Shown in pieces: positions 43,247 to 53,440 of a DNA stretch of 64,000 nucleotides. The translations under genes were made by a program, and so were the position numbers. The DNA comes from Sulfitobacter geojensis. GTDB taxonomy: Bacteria; Pseudomonadota; Alphaproteobacteria; Rhodobacterales; Rhodobacteraceae. Below the pieces are notes generated by a model that had not been told where the DNA came from, searched no databases, and saw only the letters and a list, made by a program, of their open reading frames with translations. The stretch is from contig NZ_JASE01000005.1 of the NCBI RefSeq assembly GCF_000622325.1, positions 2,790,001 through 2,854,000 on the forward strand. The letters are read 5' to 3'. The first letter of the stretch is position 1. Each line of letters opens with the position of its first letter.

Positions 43247-46200
43247 CACTGCGCCGCCGTTGCCTGTTGCCAATCGCCCGTTCCGTCATCCAATGCCCGT
43301 GCAATCACCTCGCGCAGCTCCTGCGCCAGAGTGGTGACATTCGGGGCCAGCATCATACTGTCGTGATCGCCCGGCACCTCGATCACCTCAAGCTGCGGCG
43401 CATATCGACGCCAGTCGTTGTCCTCGAACACATATTCGCGTTCCTTGCTGACAAACCTGCCGCCCGTCACCGGCCAATGCAGATCAAGCGCCGGACGGAA
43501 CAAGGTCAGTGGGCCATTCCAGTCAGGGGTCTGGTATTTCCCCACGGCTTCAAGAAAGGCATCCTGGATTTTCAGGTTGTTGAATTCAGCCCCCGCAGGC
43601 GCATCCGTGTCCGCAGCGCCGCTGCGGTCACGGGTCTCCCACGCCCAACGGTTCTGCGCCCATTCAACCAGATAGGCCGGTCCTTTGGATTTCAGTTCAG
43701 CCAGCTTAATCAACGCCTTATCCGGTCGACTTAGTGAGGGACGCACAGGCAATGGGGTATCAAACATCGCGACCACACCCACGTCCTGCCCCGCGCTGCG
43801 CAGCTGTCTTGCCATCTCATAGGCCATGATGCCGCCGCCGGAATATCCCGCAATCAGATAGGGCCCTTCGGGCTGCATCCGCCGCATTTCGTTCAGATAA
43901 TCACGTGCCGCAGCCTCGACATCGCGGTGCGGTTCCGTGTCTCCGATCAACCCGCGTGCTTGCACACCAAACACCCGCCGTTCCGGCGCGAAAGGCAGCG
44001 CGAGGTGGCGCAGGTTCAACACGTTGCCGAACATGCCCGCAACGATAAACAAAGCTGGCGCATCTCGCTGGTCGCTTTGGTTCAGCGGTACAAGGAATTC
44101 GTACTTCTCCGGCGCGGCGGATGAGACATCCTCGCCAGAAGCCTCCTCAAGATCACCGGTTTCTGCCGCGATCAGGGCGGCGCATTTGGCGATTGTTGGC
44201 GCTTCGAACAGAACCGAAATCGGGAATTCCACCTTGAATTCGCGTTTCACCGACGCAAACAGGCGCACAGCGATCAGCGAATGCCCCCCGAGATCGAAAA
44301 AGCTGTCCTCGACGCCGACCGGGCTGACGCCCAGCAGGTTCGACCAGATCTCGGCCAGACGTTCCTCGATCCCGTTGCGCGGGGCCACAAAAGACCCGTC
44401 CAGATCGGGCCGTTCAAAACTTTGTCCTGTCGTGGTCTGTTCAAACGCCGGCGCATTGGCACGCTCGATCAACCCTTGCAGGGGCAGAGAGGATACCATG
44501 ACGTGCGGCTTGCCGAGCGCAAGCGCACGGCGCAAGGCTTCGGGCCCTTCACTGGCGCGGATGCCTTGCGAGACCAGATAGGCCAGTTGTTCCTCGGCGG
44601 GGCTGCGGCTGTCATCATTCGCATCGTCATCTGCGAAGCGCACCTCGGCTGCGGTCAGTGGCATGGCCGTCAGCCCGCCTTCCAACCGCTTCATCGCAAA
44701 ATCGCTGACCTCGACCAGAACGCGGCCCGTATCATCACAAAGCGTCACATCGAAACGGGCAAAATCACCCTGCCCTTCGCGCAGACGCACCCATGAGTGC
44801 ACATCTGCAGGCAGCGGTGCGTATACGCGGATAGATCCATAGGATACCGGCACCCAAAGGTGGGTTGCGCCGTATCCCGGCACCAGCCCGATGGCCCAGC
44901 CGGTGGCAAGGTCCATCAATCCCGGATGCAGCACCGTCGCGTTTTCCGCGTCACGCAGGGACTTTGGCAAGGCCAGTTTCGCCAGACCTTCGCCCGTGCC
45001 CATATGTGTCTGCGACAGAACATGCCAGTTGGGACCGAATTTCAGATGTGCCTCTTGGGGTGATTTCAATCGGGCCTCATCAGTGCCCCGTGCAATATCA
45101 CCACACCGCGCCGTCAGCGCAGCAAGGTCGACCGCCTCCGGTGCTGTCCGGGTCAAAGGTGTCACGCTGGCCTGCGCGTGCAACTGCCAGCCTTCCCTGC
45201 CTTGCATCCGGCAATCGCTGCGCATCTCGGCGGCAAATCCTTCGCCGTCAGCGCGCAAACTCACCTGCATTTCGCGGCTGGTGCCGTCCTCGACTGGCAT
45301 GGCCCGCAGGAAATACAGATCCTTAATGTCGAAAGCACTCATGCCCTGCGCCGTCGCCGTTTCGGCCAGCAGTTCGATATAGCCGGTGCCGGGCAGGATC
45401 GCTTGCCCCTCTGCGGTGCGGTGCTGGTCGAGCAGCCAATCATCCGTGGTGAAAGGCGCGGTAAACACCGCATCCCCCGCCGCATCTGCACCCGCGGTTT
45501 TAAGAAAGGCCGCATCCAATGGACGCGGTGGTAAAACATCGCTGGCCGCGCCATTCAGCGCTTTAGCCGCCATGCCGACATCCGACCAGATGCCCCAGTT
45601 GATCGCGACAACGCGGGTCTTGCCGCCCCGCCGTGCAGCAGCAAAGGCGTTCAACCATGCGTTGGCGGCAACGTAATCTGTCTGTCCGGCAGACCGCGTG
45701 GCGGTCGAGGTGGATGAAAACAGCACCATCAGCTCCAGTGTGCCGTCGGGCAGCAGTTGATCAAGCACCCGCAGACCCTGCACCTTGGGCGAGAGCACGG
45801 CGTCAATACCAGCGTCTGATTTGGCCAGCAGCGGCGCATCATCCAGTGTACCAGCGGCGTGGATCACCCCCGTTAATCCGCCGTGGCGCGTGGTCAAATC
45901 CTGCGTCACACGGCGCATCTGGGCAAGGTTGGCCACATCGCCCTGCGCCACCTCAATGGAGCCGCCCAACGGTTTGGCCAGCTCTTCCAGACGCATCACC
46001 GCATGCATCCGCCGCGCGGTGCGGTCGGTCGTGGCGTGTGTTTTGAGGTATCCGTCCCAAGCCTGCCGGTCCGGCATGCCATCACGCGACAAGAGTACGA
46101 CATGCGCTTTGTGCTGGCCCAGAATATCCGCCGCCAAGGTCAGCCCGATGCCGCCAAATCCGCCGGTGATCAGATAGGTTGCATCATCGCGAAAGGCAGG

Positions 46201-49200
46201 TGCCTGCGCCGCGGGCAATTTAATGTCGCGGTAGCTTTGCTCGAACCGTTTTTCACCGCGCAGGGCTGCAATGGTATTGGCGGGCTGTGCCATCAGCTCT
46301 TCCAGCAGACGGTCCGTCAATGTGTCATCAGCGGTGGTTTCAACAGGTTTGGAGAACCATCCTTTAGACGGGGATACATGGTCCGCCACCGGTTCCAGAT
46401 CAATTTGCGCACAGGTCACATCCGGCATTTCGCGTGCAAAGACACCAACGGGACCGGCGATCAGCGCCTCCTCCGGGTGGGGCACAGGCTCGTCGCGCAC
46501 CTGTGCGGCACCGGCGGTAAAGACGCTCAGGTGCAATGGTTTATCAAGACCCGCTTCGGACAGGGCCTGCGCAAGCCATGTCAGGCTCCAGAACCCCTGT
46601 TCCAGATTGCGGTCAAATTCGGACGACCCTGCACGGGACGGCAGATGATCATCAGCCAGCCAGAAATGCCCGATCCGGTCCGGCAGCAAATCGCGCTCCC
46701 TTAGGTCCGTGACCAGCTGGTCATACCCTTGGCGGCCCTGCTCGGGGGCTAGGGTATATGTCGCCTCATCGCTTTGGGCAAAGGCATCCCCTGCCCGCAC
46801 CGAGATAACCCTATGACCGGCATCCTTCAGACGTTGAATGGCGGGGGCGGCGGGCCCTGAACCATCCGCGAATATCAACCACGTAAGGGGCACGTCACCC
46901 AAATCGGACGTCACATCCATATCCGTATCGGCAAAACGCGGGCGCCATGCGGGGACGGATCCCCAATCTTCGATGGCATCGCTGCGTGTTAACGGCGCAA
47001 CCGCAGGCGCAACTGCTGCCTGTCCAGCTTCGATAAAATACTTGGCGCGCTGGAATTGATAGGTGGGCAGTATAACACGATTGCGCTTGGCCTCGCCCCA
47101 GATCTGGGACCAGTCAGCCTCCAGCCCGCAGGCCCAAAGGCGGCCAATGACCGAGATAAAATACTTGTCGTCCGCAATGTCCTGATCTGGGTGGCGCAGC
47201 GTAGACAAGACTTGCGCGGGCGCGACATCAGGGTGCATTTGCGCAAGGGCGGACAGGGCTTTGCCCGGACCCACTTCCAGATAGATACGTTTGCGCGGGG
47301 AACTCAGGGTCGTGATGCAATCCACAAAATTGACGGTATTGCGCAACTGGGCGACCCAGTAATCGGGGCTGGTCGCCTGCTCGGCGGTGATCTGCGCACC
47401 GCTGCGGTTCGAGACAAAGGGCATGTTCGGCGCTTGCAGGTCAATGCTGGCCAGAAACGCGCGGTAGCGGGCAAGGATCGGTTCCAACATCCGGCTATGC
47501 GCCGCGATATCGATGGCGATGCGCTGATATTCGATCTCGGCCTTGTCCAGACGGACCTGCATCGCATCAAGTGCGGCTTGCGGGCCGGACACCGCGATCA
47601 GTTCGGGCGCGTTGATCGACGCGATATCAAGGTCATCGCCCAACAGCGGTTCAATCGCCGTCAGGGGAGCTGAGATCGACAACATGCCACCGGCGGGCAC
47701 TTCGTCAAACAAGCGGCCGCGCAGCAGAACAAGGTCGATCAGGTTTTCGAATGTCATCACACCGGCAAGACAGGCGGCGACGTTTTCACCCATGGAATGG
47801 CCCACCATCGCAGCGGGTTGTACCCCCCACGACATCCAGAGTTTTGCCAGCGCATATTCGACGATGGCGATGAGGGGGAGCTGCACGGAGGGCCTCTTCA
47901 GCCTCTCTGAGGCCTCATCAGTCTGATCCGCCTCGGGCAGCCAAAGTGCACGGATATCATAGTCCAGCTGCGGCGACAGATGGTCTAAACCGCGGTCCAT
48001 CCATTCTACAAATTCCGGCTCGGTTTCATATAGATCCCGCGCCATGCCGGCATACTGCGCCCCGCCACCTGGGAACATGAAGACCACCTCGGGGTTTTCG
48101 CCCAAGGCATCATGGGTAAATACGCGGCGGGTGTCTGTACCTTCCATCAGCCCGGCAGCTTCGTCATGGGTTTCGGCCACCACCACGCGGCGTTTTTCAA
48201 AGGCGCGGCGGCCGTTTTTCAGGGTATGGGCCACATCCGCAAGCGGCTGTTCGGGGTGATCGCGCAGATGCGCCGCAAGGGCCGCGCTGTTGGCATCGAG
48301 CGCCGCTTTCGATGCGCCGGAAATCACCAGCGCATGAAACGGCCAATCGCTTTCTTCGGATGGTGCGCGCGCGGGGGCTTCCTCAAGGATCATATGGGCA
48401 TTGGTGCCGCCCACGCCCAGCGCGTTGATCGCAGCGCGGCGCGGGGTTTCACCAGCGGCCCAGTCGCTGAGGACTGCGTTCACACGAAATGGCGAGCCGT
48501 CGAAAGGGATCGCCGGATTGGGGGCTTCAAAGCCCAAAGATGGCGGGATCTGTTTGTTGTGCAGGGCAAGCGTCGCCTTGGCGAGGCCCGCGACACCTGC
48601 AGCAGTATCAAGGTGGCCGATGTTGGTTTTCACCGATCCGATGCGACAGAAATCAACGGCATCGGTTTGCGCGCGGTAGGCTTCGGTCAAGGCGGCAACC
48701 TCAATCGGGTCGCCCAGATAGGTGCCGGTGCCGTGGCATTCGACCATGCCGATGCTTTGCGCCGCGACACCCGCCGCATCCAATGCGGCCGCGATGGCCT
48801 GCGTCTGCCCGTCAACCGAGGGCGCGAGGTAGCCCGCTTTCGCCGCGCCATCATTGTTGACGGCAGAGCCTTTGATCACAGCCCAGATGTGATCCCCGTC
48901 CGCAATGGCATCCGACAGACGGCGCAAGGCGACAGCCCCCGCCCCTGATCCGAAAACCGTACCTTGCGCGCGGTGGTCAAAGGCGTGGCAATGCCCGTCC
49001 GGTGACAGGATTTCGTTTTCCTTGAACTCATAGCCGCGCCCATGCGGCAATTCGATGGTCACCCCACCCGCCAGCGCCATGTCAATTTCACCTGCACGCA
49101 GCGCCTGACAGGCGTAGTGGATCGCCACCAATGAGGTCGAGCATGCCGTTTGCAGGTTGATTGACGGCCCCTTTAGGTCGAACACATGGCTGACCCGCGT

Positions 49201-49695
49201 TGACAGGAAGTCCTTGTCGTTGCCCGTGTGGCGCAGCAGAAACATGCCAACATCGTCGACCAGATCGGGGTTCGAGCAGATGTTGAAGTAGAAGTAACTG
49301 CCCATACCGCAGCCCGCGTAGACGCCAATCGGGCCGCCCATTGTTTCCGGCGGATGACCCGCCTGCTCCATCGCCTCCCATGCGACCTCAAGAAACTTGC
49401 GGTGCTGGGGGTCAAGAATGGCGGCGTCTTTCGGGGAGAAGCCAAAGAAATCCGCATCGAACGTATCAAAGCCGTCGAGCACGGCGGCGGCGGGCACGTA
49501 ATTCTTGCGCGCAATGGCTTGGGCGCTTTCGCCCGCGTCCAGCAATTCCTGTTCGGACAGGCGGCGGATCGATTCCACACCGTCACGCAGGTTCGCCCAA
49601 TACGCATCCACACCGGCAGCACCGGGCACGTTGACAGAAAGCCCAACAATAGCAATGTCTTCGTCTGAAAAAGTGCTTTTGACTGATTTGTTCAT
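43246..49695 (-). CDS. Type I polyketide synthase KS-AT-KR-DH-ACP-TE
   Basis: 2149 residues. KS ~12-440 with TACSTSL (C185), ECHGTGT (H321) and KTNIGHL (H361). AT ~535-830 with GHSMGE (S634) and IAAHS (H733), which fits neither the usual malonyl nor methylmalonyl motif. Pseudo-KR ~910-1165, then KR ~1170-1375 (TGGFGGIG, Y1341 in YVAANAW). DH ~1415-1670 with DQHRTAEGQAILPG (H1425) and HPGLMDLATG (D1595). ACP ~1770-1845 (S1806). TE ~1865-2130 (GYSGGG, S1952, H2111). No ER. KR before DH is the reverse of the usual order. Expected action: one chain extension, reduction and dehydration of the NRPS-bound acyl group, then release. I start at 49695 (MNKSVKSTF), as usual just before the KS; in-frame ATGs at 49734 and 49743 are possible. 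Confidence 0.95.
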   Translation of the reverse strand: MNKSVKSTFSDEDIAIVGLSVNVPGAAGVDAYWANLRDGVESIRRLSEQELLDAGESAQAIARKNYVPAAAVLDGFDTFDADFFGFSPKDAAILDPQHRKFLEVAWEAMEQAGHPPETMGGPIGVYAGCGMGSYFYFNICSNPDLVDDVGMFLLRHTGNDKDFLSTRVSHVFDLKGPSINLQTACSTSLVAIHYACQALRAGEIDMALAGGVTIELPHGRGYEFKENEILSPDGHCHAFDHRAQGTVFGSGAGAVALRRLSDAIADGDHIWAVIKGSAVNNDGAAKAGYLAPSVDGQTQAIAAALDAAGVAAQSIGMVECHGTGTYLGDPIEVAALTEAYRAQTDAVDFCRIGSVKTNIGHLDTAAGVAGLAKATLALHNKQIPPSLGFEAPNPAIPFDGSPFRVNAVLSDWAAGETPRRAAINALGVGGTNAHMILEEAPARAPSEESDWPFHALVISGASKAALDANSAALAAHLRDHPEQPLADVAHTLKNGRRAFEKRRVVVAETHDEAAGLMEGTDTRRVFTHDALGENPEVVFMFPGGGAQYAGMARDLYETEPEFVEWMDRGLDHLSPQLDYDIRALWLPEADQTDEASERLKRPSVQLPLIAIVEYALAKLWMSWGVQPAAMVGHSMGENVAACLAGVMTFENLIDLVLLRGRLFDEVPAGGMLSISAPLTAIEPLLGDDLDIASINAPELIAVSGPQAALDAMQVRLDKAEIEYQRIAIDIAAHSRMLEPILARYRAFLASIDLQAPNMPFVSNRSGAQITAEQATSPDYWVAQLRNTVNFVDCITTLSSPRKRIYLEVGPGKALSALAQMHPDVAPAQVLSTLRHPDQDIADDKYFISVIGRLWACGLEADWSQIWGEAKRNRVILPTYQFQRAKYFIEAGQAAVAPAVAPLTRSDAIEDWGSVPAWRPRFADTDMDVTSDLGDVPLTWLIFADGSGPAAPAIQRLKDAGHRVISVRAGDAFAQSDEATYTLAPEQGRQGYDQLVTDLRERDLLPDRIGHFWLADDHLPSRAGSSEFDRNLEQGFWSLTWLAQALSEAGLDKPLHLSVFTAGAAQVRDEPVPHPEEALIAGPVGVFAREMPDVTCAQIDLEPVADHVSPSKGWFSKPVETTADDTLTDRLLEELMAQPANTIAALRGEKRFEQSYRDIKLPAAQAPAFRDDATYLITGGFGGIGLTLAADILGQHKAHVVLLSRDGMPDRQAWDGYLKTHATTDRTARRMHAVMRLEELAKPLGGSIEVAQGDVANLAQMRRVTQDLTTRHGGLTGVIHAAGTLDDAPLLAKSDAGIDAVLSPKVQGLRVLDQLLPDGTLELMVLFSSTSTATRSAGQTDYVAANAWLNAFAAARRGGKTRVVAINWGIWSDVGMAAKALNGAASDVLPPRPLDAAFLKTAGADAAGDAVFTAPFTTDDWLLDQHRTAEGQAILPGTGYIELLAETATAQGMSAFDIKDLYFLRAMPVEDGTSREMQVSLRADGEGFAAEMRSDCRMQGREGWQLHAQASVTPLTRTAPEAVDLAALTARCGDIARGTDEARLKSPQEAHLKFGPNWHVLSQTHMGTGEGLAKLALPKSLRDAENATVLHPGLMDLATGWAIGLVPGYGATHLWVPVSYGSIRVYAPLPADVHSWVRLREGQGDFARFDVTLCDDTGRVLVEVSDFAMKRLEGGLTAMPLTAAEVRFADDDANDDSRSPAEEQLAYLVSQGIRASEGPEALRRALALGKPHVMVSSLPLQGLIERANAPAFEQTTTGQSFERPDLDGSFVAPRNGIEERLAEIWSNLLGVSPVGVEDSFFDLGGHSLIAVRLFASVKREFKVEFPISVLFEAPTIAKCAALIAAETGDLEEASGEDVSSAAPEKYEFLVPLNQSDQRDAPALFIVAGMFGNVLNLRHLALPFAPERRVFGVQARGLIGDTEPHRDVEAAARDYLNEMRRMQPEGPYLIAGYSGGGIMAYEMARQLRSAGQDVGVVAMFDTPLPVRPSLSRPDKALIKLAELKSKGPAYLVEWAQNRWAWETRDRSGAADTDAPAGAEFNNLKIQDAFLEAVGKYQTPDWNGPLTLFRPALDLHWPVTGGRFVSKEREYVFEDNDWRRYAPQLEVIEVPGDHDSMMLAPNVTTLAQELREVIARALDDGTGDWQQATAAQ

Positions 49696-49993
49696 CGTTC
49701 GCAATTTACCCCGCTCCCGACAAAATCCGAGCATGGGCCCCATGGGTTACCTAAGAAATACCCGCATCCTTTATCGCGCAATTCGGGCATTTTTATGCCA
49801 TTTTTCACGAGCAGGTCCGTCTGGCCTGTATCCTAAGCAATTTCAGGGGCTGATATGCAGGGGAATATCACAACAATTCGCGCATCACAGGACGATTTTC
49901 GCCAAGCGCGAAACAATGAAACGGTTTGACCGTCGCAACCGGCCTGTTTCGGCCATAAAGAACAGCCCGACAGCGCCCACCCAAAAAGCGGCA
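49696..49993. promoter_or_regulatory. Spacer between Wzy-like gene and PKS operon
   Basis: 298 bp without a gene. It should contain the promoter of the seven-gene PKS/NRPS operon. A small hairpin GGCAT-TTTT-ATGCC lies at 49786-49799. Short AT-rich blocks occur, but no -35/-10 pair is convincing. Confidence 0.4.
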
Positions 49994-51451
49994 TCAAATG
50001 ACGGTGCGTTTGCCCTTGATCGGTGCGTCACCCTGCATCACCGCCCCGCGCAGCGCAAACCTTGGCTTGCGCGCGCCTTGCGGATTGCGTTTTTCAACGT
50101 ACCCCAGAATCGCACCGGCGGTCAGCCACGTGAGAGGCGTCAGCGTCGCATTCAACAGCATGTCCATCATGGTAATGCCAAGGATCAGACAAAGCGGCGC
50201 AATGAACGGTGACAGTGCCGCATCGGTATCTTTGCGCACGTAGAGCCACATCAGGATCAACGGCAGCGCCAGCAGACCGAATTCACACAGATACCCAAGC
50301 CAGCCGAAGGTGCCAAAAACAATGATCCAGCGGCCATCGGGGATCGAGGTGATGACACCGGTTTCAGGATCGCGGATCAGACTGCGCCCCCAACCGCCCC
50401 AGCCAAATGCCGGTTTTTCAGCGGCACGTGCCAGCAATTGCTCTTCGTTGAAAAAGCGGTAGCCAAGCGATTGGGCACGGTCCGCGCTGATCGCCTCGGC
50501 CTGCGCGAGGATCGCATCAAGCGGGATCAGTTGGAGATTGCGCAGCATCGGGTAAGCCACGGCTACAAAAGCAAAAAGTGCAGCAATCCTGATTTGCCAG
50601 CGTACCGGTACAAAAAGCACCAGGGGCGTCAGCACCAGACCATAGGCAAAGGAAGCAAGGCTTTTGCATAGGACCAGCAGCACCGCGATATATCCCACCA
50701 CCAGCAACAGATTACGCTTCTGTTGGTCGGCCGCATTGCGCGCAAAGGCTGCGGCGGCCAACAGCCCCATACAGACAAACAGCGCCAGCCACAGACTGTG
50801 CGGCAGGAACACGATTGGCCTGAAACCGCCCGCGCGCATGGTCTGGGCAAAGGAGTGTTGGAAAAACCCGTAGGTCCAGACGTTCATCTGCGGGCTCAGC
50901 CGGATCTCGATCAGCGACGGGATGGAATAAATCAACGTCCCCACCATCAGCGCCAGCATGATTTCGCGCAACGCATCATCCGAGGACAAAAATTGGCGCG
51001 CCAACAGAAACGGTACGACCGTCAGGATCTGCGCAATCAGCACCGACCCGATGTCGCGCACCGACTGCCCTGGCAAGGCGTCGACCTGAAACACAATCGG
51101 GTCCGCGCCCCGGAGCACCTCAAAAATGATCGGGTCAGTATTGGTCAACACCGTGGGCACCGCACAGAGGATCAGCCCCACAACCAGCACCAAGGCCACG
51201 CGGGACTCGGGCCAGAGCTGCACCTTGTGTTTCATCGCAAAGACCATGATCAGCAAGACCGACAAATTCGGGATCGACACCTTGTCCATGCTGGGCACCA
51301 ACGGCAGGTCATATTCCGTCAGGGGCGGCAGAAACAGATAACCGCCTAGGATCGACCAGATCAGCGCGCGTTCAACCTTTTGGGTGCGAAACAGCACAAG
51401 GCAAACCACCGGCCATACAGCCAGCATCAGATGTGCAAGTCCGTTTCCCAT
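49994..51451 (-). CDS. Wzy/O-antigen-ligase-like polymerase, multi-spanning membrane protein
   Basis: 485 residues with roughly ten to twelve hydrophobic helices. A periplasmic loop between about residues 330 and 390 contains YRFFNEEQLLARAAEKPAFGWGGWGRS, resembling the loop of the Wzy/WaaL superfamily (membrane glycan polymerases and ligases). It would polymerise lipid-linked repeat units made by the ExoY-type and GT proteins, with the Wzz homologue setting length. It lies upstream of the PKS operon on the same strand and diverges from the WecG/TagA gene. Confidence 0.82.
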   Translation of the reverse strand: MGNGLAHLMLAVWPVVCLVLFRTQKVERALIWSILGGYLFLPPLTEYDLPLVPSMDKVSIPNLSVLLIMVFAMKHKVQLWPESRVALVLVVGLILCAVPTVLTNTDPIIFEVLRGADPIVFQVDALPGQSVRDIGSVLIAQILTVVPFLLARQFLSSDDALREIMLALMVGTLIYSIPSLIEIRLSPQMNVWTYGFFQHSFAQTMRAGGFRPIVFLPHSLWLALFVCMGLLAAAAFARNAADQQKRNLLLVVGYIAVLLVLCKSLASFAYGLVLTPLVLFVPVRWQIRIAALFAFVAVAYPMLRNLQLIPLDAILAQAEAISADRAQSLGYRFFNEEQLLARAAEKPAFGWGGWGRSLIRDPETGVITSIPDGRWIIVFGTFGWLGYLCEFGLLALPLILMWLYVRKDTDAALSPFIAPLCLILGITMMDMLLNATLTPLTWLTAGAILGYVEKRNPQGARKPRFALRGAVMQGDAPIKGKRTVI

Positions 51452-51647
51452 GATCGGTTGTGTCTATTGCTCCTTGTGCGCCTTGCAAATTAGCACTTGG
51501 CGCAGGGGCTGTCATCCCGCTAGGTTCAGGAACAGAATTGGCCGCGCATCAGGAACAGGGCACTAACACATTGAACTATAATTACTATTTAGGAAATTCA
51601 CCGTTAGGCTGCGGCCGATCGGCAACAACAACACGGCCCCTGGCGTT

Positions 51648-52394
51648 TTGAAATTTGGCAGCATTCCCCATCAGGTCGAGGTCAATACCCCGACGAGACC
51701 GGCATTGTTTCAGGCCGTGCGCAACCGCCTGCGCGCGCGGGACGGTTTTGCGCTGGCCACCCTTAACCTTGATCATCTGACCAAACTGCCGGTGGATGCC
51801 GATTTTCTTGCCGCTTACCGCGCGCATGATCTAGTGGTCGCAGACGGGCGGCCTGTCGTCTGGCTGGCCGCAATGGCGAAACACAAACTGGAACTGATGC
51901 CGGGGTCGGATATGATCCTGCCGCTCTGTGCGCTCTGCGCTGAAATGTCGGTGCCCATCGCCTTGGTTGGCAGTTCGGACGCAGCCCTTGAAGGCGCGGC
52001 AGCGGCGCTGAAAGAACGGGTAGCGGGACTTAGCATCAGCTACACACATGCCCCCCCTTACGGGTTTGATCCGGCAGGGACACAAGCGAACGCGATTTTC
52101 GACGCCCTGACGGCCAGCGGTGCCGGCTTGTGTTTCATTGCCCTCGGTGCCCCGAAACAGGAAGTTTTTGCCGCGCGGGGACGCGAACGGGCACCAACCG
52201 TCGGGTTTGCATCGATCGGCGCGGGGTTGGATTTTCTGTCGGGTCATCAGGTACGGGCCCCTAAAATCATGCGGGCACTGGCGCTGGAATGGTTGTGGCG
52301 GGCACTGCAAAGCCCCATGCGCATGATCCCGCGATATGCCAAGTGTTTTGCCATATTGCCCGGATTGATGGTGCAGGCGTTGCGGCAACGCTAG
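51648..52394 (+). CDS. WecG/TagA/CpsF family glycosyltransferase
   Basis: 248 residues. Family motifs: the DHLTKLPVD region, VVADGRPVVWLA, GSDMILPL, ALGAPKQEVF and GAGLDFLSG. These GT26 enzymes add N-acetylmannosamine(uronate) or glucose to lipid-linked acceptors. It begins at TTG (51648); no ATG or GTG is available upstream before an in-frame stop at 51579, and later ATGs would remove the conserved start. Divergent from the Wzy-like gene and convergent with the next GT2 gene, overlapping its stop by four bases. Confidence 0.9.
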   Translation: MKFGSIPHQVEVNTPTRPALFQAVRNRLRARDGFALATLNLDHLTKLPVDADFLAAYRAHDLVVADGRPVVWLAAMAKHKLELMPGSDMILPLCALCAEMSVPIALVGSSDAALEGAAAALKERVAGLSISYTHAPPYGFDPAGTQANAIFDALTASGAGLCFIALGAPKQEVFAARGRERAPTVGFASIGAGLDFLSGHQVRAPKIMRALALEWLWRALQSPMRMIPRYAKCFAILPGLMVQALRQR

Positions 52395-53440
52395 GTGCCG
52401 GTTTCGGCCTGTTCGATAAACGCGGTATAACGATCCGAGCCAAGCACAAATCCCGCACGGATCAACAACTCGACACGGTTCCACCGCCGCGCCTCCAGCG
52501 AAAACAGCGTGACATCAGGGGTTTGCGCCAATACCGCCGCCCGTGCCGCGTCTTCGCCATGCGCCAGATCCCCCGACAAAAGCGACGCCGCATCCCGCGC
52601 GGCCGTGTCACCGGCAAATTTATAGTGCTTGATCACGCCCGTGATGTCCGCACAGCGCACGCCCTTGGACAGATGCGGATGCACCCCCGGCGCGACCTCT
52701 GGTCCGTTAAAGACCAACGGATGTTTGGTCAGGCAGCAGTTTTCACCAAACACCTTGCCACGCACCCCGCCAAAGATGAATTGCAGCGATGGATCGGGGA
52801 TGGTGTTGTCGGTCAGCAGAGCGGAAAAGGGAATATCCGTACTGTGATAGTCAAACCTGTCCAGATGGCTGATGTCAAAATAGGCGAATTCATCCAGCGC
52901 GTTGGCATAGCTGAAATCGGCCACCCCCCTGAGCGGCGCCTTCGGGAACATCTCGAGCATCTGCGCGACCAAAGCCGTTGAACCCTGCCCTTCAAGATAG
53001 CGTATAAGCCCCGCCAGCCCGATCTGCGCCCGCCCTTCGAAATCGAACATCTCGTCCATATCGATGTAAAGGCACCACCGGTTCTGCCCATAAGTCTGGG
53101 CCGGATAGGCGCGGATCAGATCCTCGTATTTCGCAAGCGGTAATGCACATTGATCAAGGATCACGCCCGATTCAGCGCGCAACCGCGCGATGGTGTCATC
53201 GGTCGATCCGTTGTCGATAAAGGCGAAATGCTTGATGCCCAGCGCGCGGTAATAATCGAAAAACGCGTCCATGTAATAGCTGCCGTTACGCACCAACACG
53301 ATGGCCAGCACCTCATCCACCGGTATTTCCGGTGTCTTCGGCCCATGCAGATGGCGCAGCGCTTTTTTGAAACGTGCAACGCGGCGGCGTTCGGACAGAC
53401 GCTGCCACAAGCGGCGCAAGATATGGGCGGGGCTTTTCAT
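52391..53440 (-). CDS. Glycosyltransferase family 2/92-like protein
   Basis: 349 residues. A basic N-terminal ~35 residues precede a GT domain with VLAIVLVRNGSYYMDAFFDYYRALGIKHF, IDNGSTDDT and the metal motif YIDMDEMF (D-x-D). This matches the bacterial PF13704-like glycosyltransferases often found in Roseobacter polysaccharide loci. The acceptor is unknown. It marks the right edge of the locus; the following 165 bp hold nothing recognisable before the GGDEF gene. Confidence 0.85.
   Translation of the reverse strand: MKSPAHILRRLWQRLSERRRVARFKKALRHLHGPKTPEIPVDEVLAIVLVRNGSYYMDAFFDYYRALGIKHFAFIDNGSTDDTIARLRAESGVILDQCALPLAKYEDLIRAYPAQTYGQNRWCLYIDMDEMFDFEGRAQIGLAGLIRYLEGQGSTALVAQMLEMFPKAPLRGVADFSYANALDEFAYFDISHLDRFDYHSTDIPFSALLTDNTIPDPSLQFIFGGVRGKVFGENCCLTKHPLVFNGPEVAPGVHPHLSKGVRCADITGVIKHYKFAGDTAARDAASLLSGDLAHGEDAARAAVLAQTPDVTLFSLEARRWNRVELLIRAGFVLGSDRYTAFIEQAETGT

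Noticed and set aside
37674-49695. Siderophore interpretation of the NRPS/PKS genes
   Set aside because: No TonB receptor, ferric-siderophore ABC transporter, hydroxamate- or catechol-forming genes or iron-box-like site is near. The surroundings are polysaccharide genes.
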